Below, piece after piece: positions 60,201 through 64,000 of a stretch of 64,000 nt of DNA; position 1 is the stretch's first letter, and each line of letters begins with the position of its first letter. The stretch comes from Ectocarpus siliculosus (lineage: Eukaryota > Sar > Phaeophyceae > Ectocarpales > Ectocarpaceae), in assembly GCA_000310025.1 (NCBI GenBank), contig FN649744.1, forward strand, positions 619,239-683,238. The letters run 5' to 3'. The notes under the pieces are model-generated. The model did no database searches and had not been told where the DNA came from. It saw only the letters and a list, made by a program, of their open reading frames with translations. The position numbers and the translations under genes are program-made.

Positions 60201-61918
60201 CGGTGGCCACGATGTCTAGAATCTAGTACCGCACATTTATTGAGGCACTTTCGGCTGAAAATCACCTTTCAACAAGATTTTGTTCGAACAGTGTGCGACA
60301 CGCCCGCTTCGCGAGTTGCTGCGTAGAAACATTTTTTCACCAAATCACCCACACTGCAACAACCCCGACAGGGAGCCCTCGTGTCTGTACCGACAACCAT
60401 CGATTGCAGCGCTCTAACCTCGCACGCATCACACCCAAAACCGCGATCGATTTTGCAGCCTAAAAAATCGGGACATCTAGGGTTAGGTCACCCGCGAGTG
60501 AGCGGAGGCATATTTGAGAGAGGCCTCATTTCCTGCGGCAGAATCCAAATCTGATCGATCATGTACAAGGTGCAGCCTTTCGCTACGAAGCTTCGTTTCA
60601 ACATCACTCCACGGCCAACCTCAACACAATCAGTGTTGCTTAGATCGGTTTTGGCCCTGGGGGTGACTGTGGCGAGCAGATGGCAATGGTATTGCGGTGA
60701 AGTTGAAATGCTGGAACCTTTAAAACCTAGCGGCGGTTTGGGGACTCCGTGGGTGCTATCCGACCGCATATACTGCAGTACTTCGTTCACAGCAGAAGAA
60801 ATGAGATATGCGTGCCTCATTCATAGACGAGTTTTGCACCTTGCAAGGCGCGAGATTAACGCGTGCCAAGTGCCGGGCTAGCCTGTAAGTGTAATAAGGA
60901 CAACATGAGATCTAATGCCGATTATCGAAGCACTTCGTCAGGGGACACTGACTCACCAACCGACTGCTGCCCGGCGGTTTTCAAGGCCACCAATGTTCAG
61001 CCAATATCCGATATTTGAACCAGTGGGTCTACCCCTACCCCCGTATACACGGGCCTCATTTAACTGAGAACTTTGGTAAGTTTGAGAACTTTGACCTCAA
61101 GATGGCTTTGGATCGTACGATTGTAAAAGGTGCCGTTATAGATAGATACCGGGGTCGCCTGCGAAAAAATCTTAGTACAGCGCACTAAGGGGATGAAGGT
61201 ATGGTTTTCAGCCGTCGAACACCACAGTAGCAACAGCGGTGCATCCGACAGCGACCTCCTTGCTTCGGGAAAAGTGCGGCAAGCGCCAGGCCTGGCGCGC
61301 AAAAACTTGGTTAAATCTACCGAAAGAAATGCGGAGTTCACACCCTACACATGCACCCTGCACGATGATGGAGATAGCAATACCAGGCTGCTCAGCACAT
61401 GCTTCATGAGAAATACCACCATGACTACCGTGGCCTAAGCAATACCTACTGGACTAGCTCGTGTGTTTGGCGATCAAGACCTTCACTCCGCTCTTGAGAA
61501 AATACAAAAATAGAAGCACACGATCAGGCGGGTGCAAAAACCCGCCCTTGGTGAAACGTAAGTTTTCGGTGCCAAGAAGACATACATCCAACCGAACGAA
61601 ACAAGACAATGGCAAGATGGCAAGATCGAGAGGGGACGCAACAGGCAGCCCACTAAAACATTAGTACCGCTTCTTAAGGCCAGACTTCCCCCATTCGATG
61701 ACCCTCGACTGCCATTACACCTCGCATATCATTCCATCATAACTCACTGTGCTCCTTTGTGATCCCCACCGCTGCTGGGAGAGCCACGCCCGGACAGCCT
61801 TGGCGCTTCTTCAGACCCTGAGGGATCGTTGAGAGGAGGGAGCTGAAGGTCGTTGGCAACGGCGGATGGCGGAACCGATGGAGGAGGGAGAACCGGCGGT
61901 GGAGGGGGGAGAACCGGG

Positions 61919-61983
<65 letters not shown>

Positions 61984-62364
61984 GTCGTTGTCGTTGTTGG
62001 CGACCGTCATATGCTCCAAAGCCCTTACCGCAACAGCATCGGCACGCGGCGACCCAGCCGAGGGTTGATTGTTGCTCGTCGAGGTCTCACTCTTATTCCG
62101 AGAAAAATTGTTGGCTTCCTCAGCACGTTCCCCCGGGGCGAGGGTGGTGACAGCCTCCACTTCTGCTCCCTCTTCCTCTGCCTCGGCCGGGCTACCGTAA
62201 GCCCTTTCGTCAGCCCTTTCGTCATCGCCGCTACCATCGGAGGCACCAGCGGCAGCACTTGGCAACCCAGAGCACCCTTCTTCGTTCACGCTCATGACCT
62301 CTCCCTGCAAGACCGGTGCTTCCCCGTTCGATAGTTCGAGCTGGATCGCCGCCTTATTCCCCAT
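54099..62364 (-). CDS. RING-CH (RINGv) and FHA domain protein, probable membrane-associated E3 ligase
   Basis: From an ATG at 62364 to a TAG at 54099-54101. The C-terminal half is well resolved: exon 56686-56838 (CYMC), 56193-56279 (C-x-C and H-x2-C), 55613-55780 (C-x2-C), 55341-55462, 55033-55119, 54669-54804 and a terminal exon 54099-54245, all in phase. Together they give a C4HC3 RING-CH followed by an FHA domain. RING-CH domains recruit E2 enzymes for ubiquitin transfer; FHA domains bind phosphothreonine, so the product may ubiquitinate phosphorylated partners. The start MGNKAAIQ fits N-myristoylation, suggesting membrane attachment. Exons between 57.4 and 61.2 kb are less sure, and the first exon could belong to a separate gene. 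Confidence 0.7.
54669..55462 (-). CDS. RING-CH/FHA gene: FHA domain (3 exons)
   Basis: Exons 55341-55462, 55033-55119 and 54669-54804 splice into ELFSTKYQLSFNSVM, KELVVGRSRQCDMVL, STRHANVRF, FYFSDLMSSNGSYL and EPLQLPYGETVFLKWGSN. These are the FHA landmarks in order: the GR(S) loop, the S-x-x-H-A strand, the SSNG(S/T)Y loop and the following PL..G strand. The key Arg, Ser, His and Asn for phosphothreonine binding are present. Splice phases complete the Arg before TVST and the Leu after GSY. Confidence 0.85.
55613..56838 (-). CDS. RING-CH/FHA gene: C4HC3 RING-CH domain (3 exons)
   Basis: Exon 56686-56838 ends RMCYMCFDDVDEPGNPL, exon 56193-56279 encodes APCECKGDTRYVHLNCLQKW, and exon 55613-55780 carries RVCTVCKSPYK. 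The ligand order C-x2-C, C-x-C, H-x2-C, C-x2-C plus the conserved Trp (QKW) is that of RING-CH (MARCH-type) ligases. Zinc ligands are split over three exons. The domain is followed by LPPPYICFMVVTRHQNNE leading straight into the FHA region. Unlike animal MARCH ligases there are no obvious TM helices near it. Confidence 0.85.
57070..61157 (-). CDS. RING-CH/FHA gene: central exons, poorly resolved
   Basis: Coding-like blocks bounded by splice signals occur at about 57075-57258 (SYELKLGNFLRIGSVGVVVS), 57471-57515 (HYRYMGEELKQGCIL), 57569-57690 (VAYTYAYVGLKATRDES and PFTLFVEVP), 57740-57850 (SKLYLDGLLFVPLL), 58149-58470 (RHTVLLDFGHGFDTS and KQLLVVPNDDKFVAV), 59340-59690, 59830-60130 and 60495-60690 (CVEVGRGVMLKRSFVAKGCT, YMIDQIWILPQ), and about 61093-61157. 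The LRIGSVGVVVSE block resembles a first, degenerate FHA-like strand pair. I could not fix every junction, and some blocks may belong to another transcript. Confidence 0.4.
58480..58800 (-). mobile_element. tRNA-derived SINE, full-length copy (intronic)
   Basis: On the minus strand the head reads TAGTCTAGTTGGTATCC (A-box-like, near 58780-58796) and GGGTTCGAATCCC (B box, near 58730-58742). The body is the same as that of the 10.1-kb copy and ends in the block around cagcgcccacagcac at about 58500. It sits in a presumed intron of the RING-CH/FHA gene, in sense orientation. Confidence 0.8.
61746..62364 (-). CDS. First coding exon with MGN start and poly-alanine tract
   Basis: ATG at 62364 opens MGNKAAIQLELSNGEAP; Gly2 and Asn3 with small residues following fit an N-myristoylation site. 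The rest is low complexity: acidic and Ser-rich, about 20 alanines from a triplet repeat, then a Pro-rich stretch (PPPPPVLPPPSVPPS). The exon ends in phase 2 at a GTGAGT donor at about 61745. An in-phase acceptor near 61157 gives RPRYLSITAPFTIV. I favour it as the first exon of the RING-CH/FHA gene, but a separate short gene is possible. Confidence 0.55.
61921..61985. repeat. CTG/CAG triplet microsatellite encoding poly-alanine
   Basis: About 20 uninterrupted ctg units on the plus strand, read as GCA codons on the minus strand inside the MGN exon. Length is likely to vary between individuals. Confidence 0.9.
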
Positions 62365-62399
62365 CAGCTGCTCGTCCGCCCTCCCCCAGCTCTCCTCCG

Positions 62400-63430
62400 C
62401 CTTGGTGTTTCCTAGCAGAGTGTACCGGGTGAGCTACAGCAGACCTGTCTGACTCCCTCCCGCAGCGTGCCTCCCGGAAATTTGCGTCGCACTGGGCCGG
62501 ACGAAAACAACTAGGGGTTTTTCGTATGCGATTGATCCAGCACGACAGACTTGCTACTCCTTTCTTGTGCTACTTCTTGTTCGATCTCTGTCGCTCTCTC
62601 CGTGTTTTGGCTGTCGTGATGTCACCCGTGGCGTGTGAAGAGAGAGATGCGTGAGATGGGAGGGGTGCGGAAAAAAAAAAATGTAATTCGACAGAGATGA
62701 GGCGTTTTTATCTAAGAAGGGCGGATCACGCGAAGAGGAAGTCTGCGCGCACGACGAGGCCGAGAGAGAGGTGATGAGATTATTATTGATGATGCGAGAA
62801 CCCAAAGCAGAAAGGCAGGGAGAGAAGGGAGACGGTGGCAGGGGCGGGAAAAGCTCCGACATTCCCGGGTACGGCTGATACTCTGAGCTTCCGGTTGACT
62901 TGTCTGAAAAGCTCGAGGCCTCCTCCGCCGGAGGAACCACACCTACACACTGGGCTCCCCATTTTTGTATAGAGCTAAAATATGAGAGAAACAACAACAA
63001 CTGCTGTTGTTATATTTTAGAAAACTCGATCCACTTCATAAGTCGCGAGGGAAGGGATTGCTGTACCCTTCTCGCGATAAAAATATCTCAGGCAGGACCC
63101 GCAGGAGGGGGTCCAGCCCCCCCCTCCTATGTGACCCCGGTTGGGTCGTCTAGCTAGTAGAAGTGGAGGATAGGGGCCAGAGGGGCAGACGACAGAATCC
63201 AATGATGGGAGGAAAAAAAAAAATGTCCGAATTCTGACAATGTTGAAATTTTTGAAGGAAGTCTGGAACAATTAATTCCGGAACCTACCGCTACAGCTTA
63301 CAGCGAGGGGTGGGGGCCCGGTTTTCTTAATATCGACCACAAAAATCGCGTTGCACTGCACCTCCACATATAGCCGCTACAACAGCAATAGGTACCGGAT
63401 TCCCTCCAGATATAAGATTTTTGGAGTAGG
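62400..63430. other. Upstream region of the RING-CH/FHA gene
   Basis: About 1 kb upstream of the MGN start with no coding frame I trust. It contains several A-runs on the plus strand (about 62670 and 63213) and should contain the promoter and 5' leader. No core promoter element is certain. Confidence 0.4.
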
Positions 63431-63439
63431 TGCGGGAGG

Positions 63440-63505
63440 ACTTTCGTCTCGTTCGTCTCTCGTTCGTCTCTCGTTCGTCTCTCGTTCGTCTCTCTCTCGT
63501 ACTGC
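63440..63505. repeat. Short minisatellite, unit about 11 bp
   Basis: At least five near-perfect repeats of tctcgttcgtc follow each other, ending in tctctctcgt. Confidence 0.85.
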
Positions 63506-63574
63506 GGTTTTAAATAAAAGTACACAGAAAGACTGCTGTAGTGTATAGTCTACCCATTCGAGATAAAACCTATC

Positions 63575-63911
63575 TATGGCCAATCGTTCCTTCGTACCCT
63601 GCCTAAAGAAAAGTGGCTCAAAAACGTTTTCTATCCTATCCTATCGTTATCACTTTCCGGATAGCTACCGTCTTCTCCTGGCTAATTCCATGCCTCAAAC
63701 ATATTTCTCTCTCTCTCTCTGTGCCCCCCTTCTGTTCCCAGCTCAGTCTGTACGTTTCTCTCTCATTTTCGTATGAATACATCGGACATTCAGCAACGAC
63801 ATCGGCATGGTCTTCGCACTCGGAGCCGCAGTCACAGTTGAACTTGTCGCCGTCTTCGTCTACCTTCCTAAATCTTAGTCTACATTCTCGAAGGGGAATG
63901 TCCCCAGTCAT
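63575..63911 (-). pseudogene. LINE 3' fragment with zinc-binding C terminus, copy 2
   Basis: On the minus strand it encodes TGDIPLRECRLRFRKVD, CDCGSECEDHADVVAECPMY and then a short tail, the same zinc-binding module as at 4.3 kb. After the stop come ATAGGATAGGATAG-type repeats (63630-63650), tttttgagccac and gaaggaacgat, in the same order as the other copy. It is 5'-truncated near 63911. A G-rich run follows at 63917-63951. Confidence 0.75.
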
Positions 63912-64000
63912 TTTTACCTTGGGGGAGGGGGAGGGGGGGGGGGGGGGACACCCTCCGGACCCCGGGACACGAAGCGAAACGCCCCCGAAAAGCCCCCGGC

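Noticed and set aside
60495-60690. FAS1 (fasciclin) domain ending
   Set aside because: The GCTLYMIDQIWILPQ stretch recalls the end of FAS1, but the preceding conserved strands are not visible and exon limits are uncertain.
61360-61440. Second signal-peptide start (MVVFLMKHVLSSLVLLS)
   Set aside because: Hydrophobic, but its reading frame does not join in phase to the MGN exon, and the RING-CH/FHA protein is expected to be intracellular.
63440-63505. CRISPR array
   Set aside because: Repeats are contiguous without spacers and the window is eukaryotic; it is a minisatellite.

Overview
This is nuclear DNA from an intron-rich eukaryote, most likely a brown alga (Ectocarpus-like) or a close stramenopile. 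Evidence: many short exons with clean GT/AG splice sites, moderate GC, large extracellular mosaic proteins, a RING-CH plus FHA protein of a kind I associate with stramenopiles, and a mix of LINE, SINE and LTR fragments. The species assignment is inference. Exon limits come from reading splice sites and codon phase by eye, so treat them as accurate to a few bases where stated and approximate elsewhere.

Layout. 1-8.4 kb is a transposon graveyard: two unrelated LINE 3' fragments, two copies of a repeat ending in a C-run, SINE fragments, and one well-preserved but internally deleted LTR retrotransposon (6035-8308, TG...CA LTRs, 4-bp target duplication). 9,579-52,624 (minus strand) is one enormous gene of about 9,400 codons. 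52.6-54.1 kb is intergenic. 54,099-62,364 (minus strand) is a second gene encoding a RING-CH (C4HC3) plus FHA protein with an N-terminal MGN myristoylation-type start and a poly-alanine tract. 62.4-64 kb is upstream sequence, a minisatellite and another LINE fragment.

The giant gene reads, from its N terminus: signal peptide; three copies of a beta-rich extracellular unit I cannot name; cadherin-like/CSPG-type repeats; three IPT/TIG repeats; a domain like one common in marine phage tail proteins; an uninterrupted 15.5-kb exon with about 55 IPT/TIG repeats; three more IPT repeats; a GCC2/GCC3 (TNFR-like) cysteine-rich array; one more IPT-like domain; a multi-exon ectodomain; about ten transmembrane helices; and a cytosolic tail with a split Cys-x2-Cys pair and a motif present three times. 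It looks like a cell-surface or flagellar-membrane receptor or channel with a very long adhesive ectodomain. Part of the IPT array (about 36.85-40.0 kb) is built from four copies of a three-repeat super-unit of about 787 bp.

The two genes lie head to tail on the same strand. Nothing in the sequence shows that they work together: one is a surface protein, the other probably a membrane-associated E3 ubiquitin ligase.
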